From: Linnemannia schmuckeri
Taxonomy: Eukaryota; Mortierellomycota; Mortierellomycetes; Mortierellales; Mortierellaceae
Length of the DNA: 64,000 bases
Direction of reading: 5' to 3'
NCBI GenBank assembly: GCA_029449235.1
Contig: JANATG010000009.1
Coordinates: 2,248,951-2,312,950, forward strand
Shown: positions 24,295 to 35,801 of the stretch, piece after piece
How the letters are laid out: each line of letters begins with the position of its first letter
How positions within the stretch are numbered: the first letter of the stretch is position 1
Translations under genes and position numbers: made by a program
Notes under the pieces: model-generated
Databases searched by the model: none
What the model was told of the DNA's origin: nothing
What the model saw: the letters and a program-made list of their open reading frames with translations, nothing else

Positions 24295-25689
24295 CTAGAA
24301 GTCGAGCCACTTATTGTAGTAGTTGCAGCCAGCAGGGTTGACAGGCCCACCTTCAGTACAAAAGTCAGCAACAGGGCACACACCGCAGGGGCAATCCTGC
24401 CACGCAGACTCAGCCTTCTTGTCCCGCACTGCCTTGTACACCCAGTCAGAGTCCGTGTCCATATCTTCGTCGTCCCAGTCCTCGTCCACCTGTGCAATAA
24501 ACCTCTCCACCTTGCCGTCATACACCAACACATCCAGCAACATCGTGATATCGGCCACGCTCAGATCAACCTGACTGATTCGCTTGTCCATAATGTATTT
24601 GCGCACCATCGCCGCAGATGGGTACGCACTGTGTGTCGATGTGAAAATGCAGCTCGCGTCCCTTGGAAACGACTATGTTACAAGAGGTAAGTAAGAGGCG
24701 TGAGAAAACTAAGAGAAAGAAGGAGCATGTATCAACAGCTTGTTTTCAACACACAAAGAGGATGACCCACCTTCATCAAGATGTACTTGTAGCACTGATT
24801 GGTCAATTGCTCCACAAAGTCAACATCCAGCTCCTGATCAGTGAACCATGGTCCTCCTGTGACTTCCACAGAGGGTGTCAACTCCATCAACATGTACAGC
24901 TTCCTTGTAGGGTGCTTCACAGACTTGATCGCTTTCACAAGCGCCTTCTGCTCAAGTGCTCGAAGACATCTCTTAATCACAGCCTCGTGGAGATTTGTCT
25001 TTGACTTCAAATGCTTTGTCCAGATTCCCTCGTTTCCTGACGCCCTGATTGTGTTGTACACGACCTGCTCCTCGCCTTGCAATGCTCCCGCCCTATTGTG
25101 TAAGAACCGCAAAACGGAAAAATGTGTGAGTGTCTTATTTTTTGTTGAATGGGGTTCACAAGTCGGGAAATGTCTATCACTAAGTCATGAATGACAGCAA
25201 AAACAGCAGAGCAATGCAACACGACTTACTTCCCAATCTCCTCCTTCTTTAGTGCCTTGTAGACCTGCTCGCCTCTGACTTGAAAGACTTCAATGAATCC
25301 CTAGAAACGTTGGATGATGAAATCATTTAGGTTTATGTCCTCCGGTGCAAAACGAAATTGACCTAATACTCAAGAGCTGCATACAAGTTCGACTCTCTTG
25401 TTATTATTGTAATCCATTTGCATCCATACCCTGCCAAGCAACGAGTTCATAGCGATGGCTGTATCCATAACGGGGCTGTCTGGGTGAATCCCGCCAAAGT
25501 CTGTCGAAGTCAATCCCTATTGATGAAATCAAATAAAGCGTCAACAAAATAAGTAGCGATAAATGAAGGATATCTCTTAACACGACTTTGAAACATTCCG
25601 TATTTTGAGGTGCAAGAACGTACATTGTTGCCAGCCTTTAGACACTCCTGATAGAAGAGCTCTTCGAGGGGAGTAAGGTTCGTCGCCAT
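24295..25689 (-). CDS. RPC34: RNA polymerase III subunit RPC34/RPC6 (POLR3F), five exons, 307 aa
   Basis: Exons, high to low: 25689-25624, 25516-25430, 25300-25230, 25092-24771, 24672-24295. Joins are in frame; exon 4 ends at a GTGGGT donor. The start MATNLTPLEELFYQECLKAG, then DSPVMDTAIAMNSLLGRGFI and EEQVVYNTIRASGNEGIW, are typical of the tandem winged-helix part of RPC34. LYMLMELTPSVEVTGGPW and MVRKYIMDKRISQVDLS form the third winged helix. The carboxyl end has the four-Cys cluster CPCGVCPVADFC...GC-NYYNKW, reported in the human homolog to bind a 4Fe-4S cluster. In Pol III it sits in the RPC3/6/7 trimer that contacts TFIIIB and opens the promoter. Length matches yeast and human (about 316). 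Confidence 0.93.
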
Positions 25690-26062
25690 GAGAAAGTATC
25701 TATTGGATGAGTCAATGAATGCACAAGTGGTTGTGGGTGTCTCTTCTTTCTTCTCTCTTGAGTCAAGAGAGTATTAGGGTGATTAGGTTTCCTGGCGTGA
25801 TGGGCGAGCGATCGTTGACGTTGTGGGTGATGCGAGACAGCTCAAGGGTGAATGAGAGAACAGGAAGAAGTGGGGGCAAAGCAGCAACTACGAAAAAAAG
25901 AAGCAAAGCAAAAGGCAAACAAAAAGAGGTGTGGCTTGGCATTTATTTTGGAATTGTCGCTAGAATCGTGCTCATTGGCTGATCGCAGTGCTCGACGCGT
26001 CCTCCACGCGTGTAGATCGTATCTTCCTTCTCCTCCTCCTGTAATTGATGCTGACGTTGCTA
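25690..26062. other. Intergenic, upstream of RPC34
   Basis: 373 bases between the RPC34 start and the tail of the membrane-protein gene. The RPC34-proximal part is purine-rich on the plus strand (pyrimidine-rich in the gene's sense). No further feature seen. Confidence 0.45.
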
Positions 26063-27422
26063 CTATGGGTGGTGGTCGTGGTTGTGTTGCATCCCTTGAA
26101 GTCGAATATCAATGCTATCAACATCGCCATCCTCGGGCGACACTCTCGATGACATTGATCCCCGTCCGCAGTTATGGCTTAAAATTCTCCGACTATCTGT
26201 CACAGAGATCACAGCCTGTTCACTCAAATTACTCGAAGCGCCGCCTACTTCCAAATACTTTTCCCAGTTGTAAACACTCAGCATCCGCTGACAGACGATC
26301 CATACGTACTCTTCTTCCCAAAACCTCATGTCCTTCCTGTTGCAATCGTGTCATTCTGTGTGCTGGCACTGCCTTTGAACTTTTGGAAATGCTTCCGATA
26401 GAATCGAATCAGAAGCCGAGGTGCTGATATGAAAAAGATCGGCCCAATGCTAATCCTGATGCTAAGGTCCAATGCTTGAATCTAGGATACAAAGATGAGC
26501 TCATGCCAGGTGCAGCATACAAAGCTGACCAGGGAGTAAACCTCTCAACGCAGTAAACTTTGATAATGGCAATCAGAATAAGGATCGACTGCCAAAGTGC
26601 AATGGCAAAGAAACGAGTCAAAATCATACTCACTTACAAATGCTAGAGACAACAAACTGAACATATACCAGACACCAACAGTCATCACGCCACTATCGAC
26701 AGCACGACCGACGGGCCCATGGCGGTGGTATCTGACTAAAGGGATAAACAGGAACATGCATGCCCAGACGCATGTAAAGAACATGCCGACTTGGTAGAAC
26801 AGGTAATACCCAGTCAATGGCCGCATATAATACTCCTGTTCTGCCCATGTCAATTGCGTCCAATCCACCACCCCTGTTAGAGCTGCATCTCCTAGAAAGA
26901 TCCGTCCTAGCTGCTGCTTATATACCTCTGGCTCTCAAGATCTTGCGCCGTAAACAATTTTTCGATCTCATAATCCCACCTCTCAATCTCTGCACGTCCT
27001 CTCTGGAAAGGGGATGAAGAAAAACCTTTCGCTGAATGTAATAGATCACGTTTGCGAGCACGAGGAGCCCATAGGTCAAGATAGTGTTCAAAGACACCCG
27101 CCTCAGCATGTTATGGTTATCGGCCATCGGATTAAACCCTGTTCCGACACTCACAAGCGCGTAGGTCAATACCACCACCGCCAGTCCCTCGCCCGTAAAG
27201 TTCCAGACCCAGAAGACAATTGTGGTGGATAATGAACTACGCTTTGAGATATCCGACACTCGCAATGGCCAGTCCCAGGAAGGTGATAAAGAGCGAAATA
27301 ATCCGGAGGCGAGTTCTCATCCGAATGCACATCATGATGGCGACGAAACGCATGATACCGATGTAGATAGTTGCCATGATGTAGCTCAGCTCTGCCTTGA
27401 CCGCACCCCACCACGGTAACAT
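26063..27422 (-). CDS. Multi-pass membrane protein gene with a one-base frame break; family not recognised
   Basis: Pieces, high to low: 27422-26926 (frame break inside), 26873-26638, 26588-26491, 26336-26063. The last three joins use GTATAT, GTAAGT and GTATCC donors with introns of 52, 49 and 154 bases and stay in frame. Hydrophobic helices: IMATIYIGIMRFVAIMMC, IISLFITFLGLAIASVGYL, STTIVFWVWNFTGEGLAVVV, LNTILTYGLLVLANVIYYI, YYLFYQVGMFFTCVWACMFL, VMTVGVWYMFSLLSLAF and ILILIAIIKVYCVERF, so about seven, then an 85-residue hydrophilic tail. Near 27,241 the frame shifts by one base: GYLKA then stop in one frame, SSLSTTIVFW in the next. No GT-AG pair of sensible length repairs it. Either one extra base (error or mutation) or a recent pseudogene. 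The true start may be further upstream, because WWYP precedes 27422 in frame. Confidence 0.55.
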
Positions 27423-27775
27423 GTCCTTGGAGAAGGCTGGATACCACCAAATGTGAGTTGAGAATGTCGTCCTGTTCCCTCACTCTGTGAAGATATGCCA
27501 ATTTCTTTTTTGTTTGTTGTTGTTTGGTTAAAGGGTAAGTGTGTGTGCGTGTGTAGCATGATGTGAGTAAAGCTTTATATTTGTATGTGGTAAATGAAAG
27601 TGAGAGATATGTGTGGTTTCCCTACAGAATTACAAAGTTGCGACAATGGATGGCGCTGGTTGTGGTGGGGAGGATAATGGCGTATGTGTGGAGCGAGAGA
27701 GGAGGAAAGTGTGGGATGTGCCGCAAATGGACTTAAGCGAACTGCGAAAGAAAGAGGAAAAAAAATATTAAGAGC

Positions 27776-27820
<45 letters not shown>

Positions 27821-28995
27821 GGGAGAAGGACAACAATATCTCTCTTTTCAGAGAGTACTTTACTGCTATTATTAAAATTCCCAAAGAACAGGGCCCAAGA
27901 GTTCGCTATTGAATGGGGTATCTATTGATTGCCAATAACAACGGAGAAGTGTAGCAGAAGCAACAAAAGCATAGATAAGTCTCAGTGCTGGTCTCGTTGT
28001 GCAGTCTCCTTGCGTCCACTCTTGAGATATTTAGGCACTCATCTCATCCTCCTTTCGTACCTCCGAGAAGGCTGCCAATGGACGCGGTAAAGGACATGAG
28101 AAAGCCCGTTAGGGAAGAATGAGGGAAGGACGGATGCAACTCTATCCCCTTTCTATTTCTACCATCCTCAGCATTTAACTGTGTGTATCTTTGTAAGAAA
28201 ACCCATCATCGATGCTAGTCCCGGATTAGCCGAATGCAGGGAAAAGAACACCATTGACGGCACACACATACACGCACAAAGAGAGAGAGACAAATTTCCT
28301 TCATCAGCCCTCCCCCCCCTTCCCTCTCACCGTTATTTCCCTCTCTTGTTTCATTTAGTCATAAACTCTGGCATTTCTATTGTGAACAAGATTACGCGCC
28401 CTGCATCGACGTTGTTACAGAGTATATGCATTGATACAAAAAATTCATCGAGGTGAGGTAAGGCTTTCTCCAATGGGCACTCGCATGTTTGTTTATATTG
28501 ACCATTCCCACCTTGAATACAGACTGGTAACATCCATAACAAGCAAACAAAATAAACAAAGTCAGAGCTGGTTCATCTTCAGTATTATACACAAGGAGAG
28601 ACAGAGAGAAAGCACGCCCCAAACCCCTCGTTTTGCCTACTCTTTCTTCATCCTCTGTCCCTCTCCCCTCTTTCTATTTTCCATAAGAGTACTATTGCCC
28701 CTTGGAGTAAACACTCTGTCATTATTGCATATCTAGTCCAGCTGTATGCGAGAGAATACAAGCATAAGTCCATAGTGTGAAATAGCGAAAAGAAAGCGCG
28801 CTTTCGCCATCTGCAAAAGAAAGGGGTTTCTTTTTCTTTCACTCAAACATCCGTTCATATTTGTATTCCTTTTCGGGGGCAGCATGCTCTCTCTCGTGCC
28901 TCCTAACTCACAATCGTAAAAGAATCCATTAATCTGAACAAACCTACGGCTACAACATGGCGTTCAGACGTCTTTTGCAACTAACTACGGCCTGT
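27423..28995. other. Intergenic, with a 38-base A run
   Basis: About 1.6 kb between the membrane-protein gene and the 3' end of the 1943-residue gene. An A homopolymer fills 27777-27814. The rest has no consistent frame or RNA structure I can support. Confidence 0.45.
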
Positions 28996-31900
28996 TCACC
29001 AGTAATCTTCAGAACTCATACTGGTAACACTCATTGTATCACTCGCTATAGCTCCATCGTCCTCCTCCTCTGACCTACTGAAAGGGTTCCTCCTGTCTCG
29101 GCTTTCCTTACCAATACTATCACTCCTGCCCTCCTCAGCTGAGCTCGGGGCTCCCCTACCTTCGCCTTGTTTCTGCTGGATACTGCTAATGTTGTTGTTG
29201 ATAGTCAACACAACGGGTGACTCTGCTAATGTCGAAATAGATGCCCAGGACTCTGGCCTGGGGGAAGAAGACCGCTGCGGCTGCTGAACCGGTGGCAGAT
29301 GCTGTTGTTGTCGCCTGTCCTGATGAGTTTGCTGTAGCGCTGCACGCAGGAGAGGGTTATGTTGCTCTGTCAACATGTCGTTGCTGTCACCCTTCGATCG
29401 AACCCCACGAACCGTCACCACCCGCTTGAGCTCCATCGAATCAGCCGCAGAATCCTGCCGCTCAGGAAGGGTCTCTATAGACCCCGTCGTTCTCCTCCTC
29501 CGCTTTTGAGCCATCTCATCTGACTCTCCCAAATCGTCCTCCTCATCCGACTCCCCAATCATGTCGTCTGGTCGTCCACCAATCAACAGCGCCGTGAACT
29601 GGCTTGCCTTTTGTTGCCATGTCTGGGGAATAATGTACCCAGGTGAAAAGTAGTCGACACGGCCATGGTCCTGCAAATGTCCTGGTGATCCTGGTGTTTG
29701 TTGTTGTAGTCCATGCAATTGCTGTTGCTGCTGTTTGTTAATCCGACTCTTCCGCCGACCAGGTGTTATGCTCTCGAACCACCCCATCCGGCTCTTCTTT
29801 CCTTGCTTCTCACCCTTAGATGACGACTTTCGGCCCAGACCATCCTCGTCAACACTAGCTTCCACACCACCCTCCATAAGGGGCATACGCTTGTAAGTAC
29901 CGTCGGTATAGACGTTAGCCTTGGTCACCAAGAACAGCTGTTCCAGTCTCTGTCGCTCCACCGTCGTCATCTCTAATTGCCTCTGTCTCTGCTCCTTGGT
30001 CATTTTGTCAAACACAAGCACGTTCAGGAACGTATAGATTCTGTTCAGAACACCTACGTTCATGAACCCAGCTCTTCCACCCTTCAGCCAACACCCTTGT
30101 TTCTCTAAAAACGCCTCTAAGTCGGGTCTGGCCATGGGTCGATAACATATGGACCCTGGAAAAGCCGGTGAGAACTCCTGGGCCGTCAACTGTGGAATCT
30201 CCTCGTGGTTCTTGCGGTACAGGTCGTCCCAGAAGAGGTACCACCACTGATGACATCTCGTTCTGTTGACAGCTCCCATCCGCTCGTAAAGGTACTGGAT
30301 CGCCATCGAGACCGACCTTGAGGGGTCCACAACCTTGGGGTTTTCCTCCGTTGCCCTCAACAGTGGCTCGAGCTCCTTCTGTTTCAAGTTAGGGTTGTCA
30401 TACACATTGATGAAGAATGCGTAGGAGAGTGTCCCATCCTTACGAAGAGCCTCGTTGCGGTAATGGTTCTGGTACGCCTGCATGACTTTCTTGACCTTTC
30501 GCACGCCTCGAGAGATTAGAGCATGGTTGTCCCGGAGTAGCCGGGCCAATGCTGGCGTGACCTGGAAGTCTCGAGTAATCCCAATGACCTCGTGTCCGAT
30601 TGTCGTCTCGTGCAAGAGTTGTGATGATCCTTCGGGGTCCTGAATCTCGCCATCAGAATAGGTAATTGTTACTGAGAATCCGGGGTTCATGTTATGTCCC
30701 TGCCAGTTCGACATCTTCTTGCGGTGGATGGTGAACAGGCCTCTCTTGTAGCTTACGGGCGCATTGACTAATGACATCTGTTTTTGCATTGATTTATATT
30801 GTTTGTTAGCTGTTAGAGCCACCCAAAAAATAAACACATAAACAACAATGGAAATGAAGTGGAGAAGGGATCTTACCTCCATGGTGCCATTGCTCTCTCG
30901 GCCCTTTTGGATACCTCGGGTCTCCACAAAGGGACGGACCACAAACTTGCCATCAAGAGCTCGGAGCTGGTACCTAAGCTCACGTCGTCTCTCTATCTCG
31001 GGATCCTGGTTTTGTCGAATGTACCGGTCCAAATCATGCTCCTTCACAAGCGTAACAACGACCGACGATTCGTCGTAAACAAACACCACCGAAAATGGGA
31101 ATGGAACCACGTACGCCTTGCCAAAGTAAGTCTTGATGTTCGAGGTCATGAACTCGGGAGCATAGTACATGTCGGGGCCGACGAACTCCTTTAGGATCAA
31201 AGTGCGCTTCCTGACCATCGCCGGGGTCAAGAACTGACATGCCTGCGAATACGAACGAAGTCCAATCTGACGGACAATCCGCAAGTTCTCGACGTGGCGC
31301 TCTGCAACAGTACCCTTGAAATTGAGAAGGTAAGGTGGTCGATGTGGCGACTGGCTGTAGGCCACGACAGCGTCAGCGGGCATTTTGAACGAGTCCTCGA
31401 CCAAGAGCATAGCGGTCCATGTCTCCTGCCAAATCCGCCGCTTGATGTGTTTGAAGTAGTTGAGCCGTGGGTTGTAAATCTCCAGTGAAAAATCCAATCG
31501 CTGTTGAATTTGCTTCAGCATGACCTGGAACTTTTGTGTCTGCCGGATTGAGAACCAGACGACAATGATACACATGAGGACATAGGTCGCAATCAACATG
31601 ATCCCGAGAGTGTTGACAGAGACGGGACCGACATTGAGGACAATAAAGAGGCCAATGACGCTCGTTGCAACCGTGCAGGCTCTTGACCAGTACTCGCTGA
31701 CGTTCTGAGAGGCATAGAGGAAGGGCTTGGTCCTGTAGACGCGGTAAATCAAACTGACCGTGAACACGATCTGGAGCCCGGCACGTACAGATTCAATGAT
31801 TCGACGTTCGTACCCGCGGAAAATGCAGTTGTCCTTTGAGAACAACACTACAATCACGACTGCGATGAGCTTGTTTAGCATCACCACCACCTTGTACGTT

Positions 31901-34900
31901 CCATGCTCCCTGCGGTATCCTATGCAACATTGAAGACAAAAATATTAGTAAAATATTGCGCCAATGAGGCAAACATCGATTGTGCCGCCACCATGTCCGC
32001 CTGCTTGACGTTGTTACCATTGTACAAAAAGTTGTATGGGCAGTTGTCCGAGTTCGTCAGACGTTTATATTCCTCATCCAAATCCAACCGCCGCTCGCCC
32101 TGCTCTGTATACTTGTCAATCCTCGGCAGATTCTGCACCACCAGTCGTCGTATCGCCAGCGGGAAATAGAACGTGTTCGCGCAAAGCGTGAAGATCGCCA
32201 CAGGAATGATCACGTAGGTAAAGTTGAGATCCTGAATCTTCATCGACGTCACCCAACAAAAGTCCGAGGGGTCTCTGTAGATTCCGCTTGGTCCCAGAGG
32301 CTGGAGTACCGGGAAATCTGAGGTTGTGTAGGGGTTTGCGATGGGCCACATGGTGTCTGACCAGACGAGGGCGTCAAAGGATAGTTTTGCCAGTGGTAGA
32401 TACAGGGTCGTCAACAGGAAGACGATCGAGATGGTTTCCATCCGCTGCTTCTTGGACCTCAAACTCCATGACGACACTTCCAAGCCCTACAAGGAGCAAA
32501 ATGGATTCAAAGTCCAGGTCCACATGATGAGTTGACTATAGAAAAATGTAGGCCAGCTTCTAGCAGACAAAAAGGCTTATTCAAAAAATAACGAAAATGT
32601 TACCTCTATGTCATCGTTAGGGTCTGCCCGGGTCATGATCTTGAAGGTGTAAAGCGCAATCCAGCAGACCAGTCCAAAGAGGAACAAGAAAATCATCCCG
32701 TATCCAGTGACTCTCGGAAAGTCCATCGACAGCACAGCAGGGATTATATTCACTGCGGCGTACATCCACTTTTGATTAACGAACGTGTTGCCAGAGACCG
32801 AGAGATACAGCCCTACAAACTGTAGAAAGTCGATAATGATCTCGATCCGCATGTACGAGATTCCGATGTTGGACGACTCCCCGCTCATGATCCCGTCGAC
32901 CGCCGTCGAAAGCATCACATTCTGGAGTTCTTGGTCAAAAAATCCTGCAGGCTTTGTGATGTTGACCTTGAGCTCGTCCAATGTGATGCCTTCAGGGATC
33001 TTGTTCAGAGGCGGGAACATGCCGATCCTGGGATCTGGGGGTGGTGGCTTCTTGGACTTGGAGGGCTGTGGCGGAAGTGGTTTGCTTTTCGTGGACGAGT
33101 TCCCGTCTGTCAATGAAGACGTCCCTAATCCAAAGGTTTCTATCGGGATCTCTGTAAACTTGTTCGGTTTTAGTGATGACAGGTACGCATCCAGGGCCGG
33201 GTAAGAAATTAGTGGCGCCGTCGGTTGGAAAAGCGCCTCCGAGCTGTCAAGTGTCGAATTTTCCGGCGCGCTCTCCGATCGTTTTGTGCCGAGTGGCGTT
33301 CCTCCTGCATACTTTTGATCATGCATCCGCAGAGGAAGATCGGATATGGTAATCTTAGCCGTTTCTGACCCCGAGTGTAGTTTAGAGTCTCCAAAATTCC
33401 TGCCTGCGTCCTTCAAGACATCGCCGATGGTTGTGCTGGCTGCCTTTCTCAGCAAGCTAGTCTCTTCCTGCGCATCTCGGTCGTCAAAAGCACTGCTCGA
33501 GTCTTCAGGGATCGACTCGTCTAGTGTGCTAGCAAGGCTCGTGAAACTCTGTACTGATTCTCGCTTGGACTGGCTGTTTGAGGATGTCGCGGCACTGCTG
33601 ACCTTAGAATGAGCCAAAGACTGCTTGCTATCGCTTCTGTCCGCCCGAAAATCAACACTCTTGTCCGCTACCTTAGTTCTGAATATCTCGTCCGAGTCGG
33701 AGATCAATGCTGTATTTTGGCGCCGACCTTGCTCCACAACTACCGTTCCTGACCCCGAGGCGCCCACGAGTTTTGGGATTGCTGGTTTAGATGAGACTCC
33801 TTTGACAACTGCATACATGATCTCTGATCCGCGATTCGATCGGTTGTCGCCCTGGAAAGATGTACTCTGGCGTCCTCCATCGTCGACGCTGGTTTTTGTT
33901 CGTCGTTCATTGCGAGGCGGAATAGATCGTACAACTGGCTCGACTGGCTCTGATGTAGGACGATGAGCTGTACTTTTGGGGGTTACCCGAGGTTCAGCCC
34001 TTCCTTCTCCTGGTCGGGACTCTCGTGTCACGTTGTCCTGGGACGGGCGACCGTTGTCGGAGGTAGCTGGGTTGTTGGGTGTGTTTGATAGGATCCTGTC
34101 CAGTTCAACCGCGGCAGGAGATTCCTTCGCATCTCCTAGAGATGGTTTCACTAGCAAATTATCGCCGTAAAAAAAGAGTCTGTTAGCTGTTTGGAGGATG
34201 ACCTTTCGTAGAATGCTCCTTTGATGGTGTCAAAGTTCTTACTTAATGGCAATAGGACATCCAAAGGGCGACTAAGAGGCTCTGACGCAGACACCAAAGG
34301 ATGGCTCCTGGCCGGGTGGTTATGATGCTTCCTTGTGTCCTCCTTTGACTCGACCGGTGGTATTACAGCCAACTTCATGATTCCTTCCTCGCTTCTCGGA
34401 CGCGACAGCAAAGCCGACGTCGACGAAGACGACGATGATGAAAAAGATGTTGTGGGTGAAGTAACGCCCTGTGGCAGAATGGATCTAATGTTGGATTGTG
34501 GAGCATTGGCAGAGTTACTGTCCCTCAGTCGATACTCTTGCCGATCACTGGAAAGTCCAGGCCGTTCATTCTTTGAAGAAAGACGCCTCAAGGTGACCGA
34601 GCCAGCGTCGTTCCCAACCTTCTTTAGCATCGCTTTCGGATCCAAAGTCCCCTCTGGGTTGACACTTTGTCGTCGTGGAGGCGAAGGCTGTGCTAGTGCT
34701 GTTGCCGTGCCTGCCGATTGACCCTGCATACTTGTCGAGATATGAGGAGGTCGAAGATGGTGGGCTGCACGTGGTCCCATTACCCGGGGTGCCTGTGCTG
34801 GAGGCGAGGCAAGTGGGCGAGCGTGTATCGTATCGAGCGCATGTCGTTGGGTACCAAATACCCTCGACTGCATAGGCGCCACTGAGCGAAGGGGGAAGAG

Positions 34901-35233
34901 TGGAGCAGAGGAACGAGAGGGTGAAGGTGAGGAGGATGCTGAGGGAGATGGCAGGGTTGGAATCGATGGTGAGGGAACAGGAGTGCGGTGTTGTTGAGGG
35001 CTGCTGGGAGATTGTGCAAGCCCTGGGGAGGACTGGGATTGGACACCTGCTGCAGATCGGGCCGCATTTAGTGCCGCTGTTGCAGGTAGTCGCTGTTGTT
35101 GGTTTAGGATGGGTTGTGGACCTCTTGATCGTGAGGGTGCGGGTGTTGTTCCTTCAGATTTGACATCGAGGTCGCTCCAGAAGGATATGAGGTTGTTGAC
35201 GCTCGGCGACTTTGGAGGGTTGTATCCAGCCAT
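28996..35233 (-). CDS. Very large polytopic membrane protein, five exons, 1943 aa, unknown function
   Basis: Exons, high to low: 35233-34243, 34150-32604, 32486-32018, 31919-30877, 30777-28996; every join is GT-AG and in frame. Residues 1-740 are disordered, Ser/Pro-rich. The membrane part (about 740-1125) has eight or nine hydrophobic helices: IIIDFLQFVGLYLSVSG, MIFLFLFGLVCWIALYTF, ISIVFLLTTLYLPLAKL, YVIIPVAIFTLCANTFYF, KLIAVVIVVLF, LQIVFTVSLIYRVY, TVATSVIGLFIVLNV and LGIMLIATYVLMCIIVVWF. A soluble region of about 800 residues follows. Its first half is well ordered and Trp/Tyr/Arg-rich (YKRGLFTIHRKKM, TRCHQWWYLFWDDLYRKN), with an acidic, Gln-rich tail ending SSEDYW. No signal peptide. A channel, receptor or scramblase-like role is possible, but I recognise no catalytic or pore motif. 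Start: MAGYNPPKSPSVNNL, in a frame that is also open upstream. Confidence 0.78.
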
Positions 35234-35801
35234 CGCTCTCTTTATGAAACGGAGAGTGGGGTGAATGGAGGTGGAAGACGAAGAGACGTTTGCGGTAAAA
35301 GAAAGAGAAGGAGTGTGCAACTGGAGAGGAGGATTAGTGGCGACTGGTGGGACAAGGCATTGATCGTATTGACTATATGGGAGAGAGTAGAAAAGTCTAA
35401 ATAATAGGCGATGAAAAGGAGATGAGAGAGTGAAAGGGAAAAGAGTAAAAGAAAGAAACAACGGGCAACGAAATAGATAAAGGATAAGAAGCCGTTCTTC
35501 GATCCACGTCCTCCTTTGCTGCATTCGCTCCTTCGTCCTTTTACTCCCTCCCTTGCTCGATCGATGTCTGCATGCTCAGCAACATCGTCATCTCTGAATG
35601 TCTGTTTGTATATAAAAAGGGGTCATCATTCCCTCCTGTCTACCTTGTGCCTGAGGGATGGATGACCCATGGTCTGACCGCACATTTCACATGATCTCCG
35701 TGTTGCCCCCTTTTTTAGGATGGTCCAAAATAACTTTCGAAATATAAAGGTGAAAAAAGTTCACTTTGTAAAGGGCTAGAAACGAATGGTCACAAGTCGA
35801 T
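35234..35801. other. Intergenic, upstream of the 1943-residue gene
   Basis: 568 bases between two minus-strand genes. The half next to 35233 is purine-rich on the plus strand (pyrimidine-rich in the gene's sense), like other promoters here. A TATATAAA word lies at about 35611-35618 (reverse complement TTTATATA), roughly 380 bases before the start; its role is unclear. Confidence 0.4.

Noticed and set aside
25852..26427. Plus-strand open frame of 191 codons
   Set aside because: It lies opposite the last exons of the minus-strand membrane protein gene, which joins in frame with its upstream exons.
30008..30256. Other-frame pieces inside the 1943-residue gene, also 29241-29429 and 31034-31240
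   Set aside because: All overlap a long coding exon with better composition and consistent splicing.
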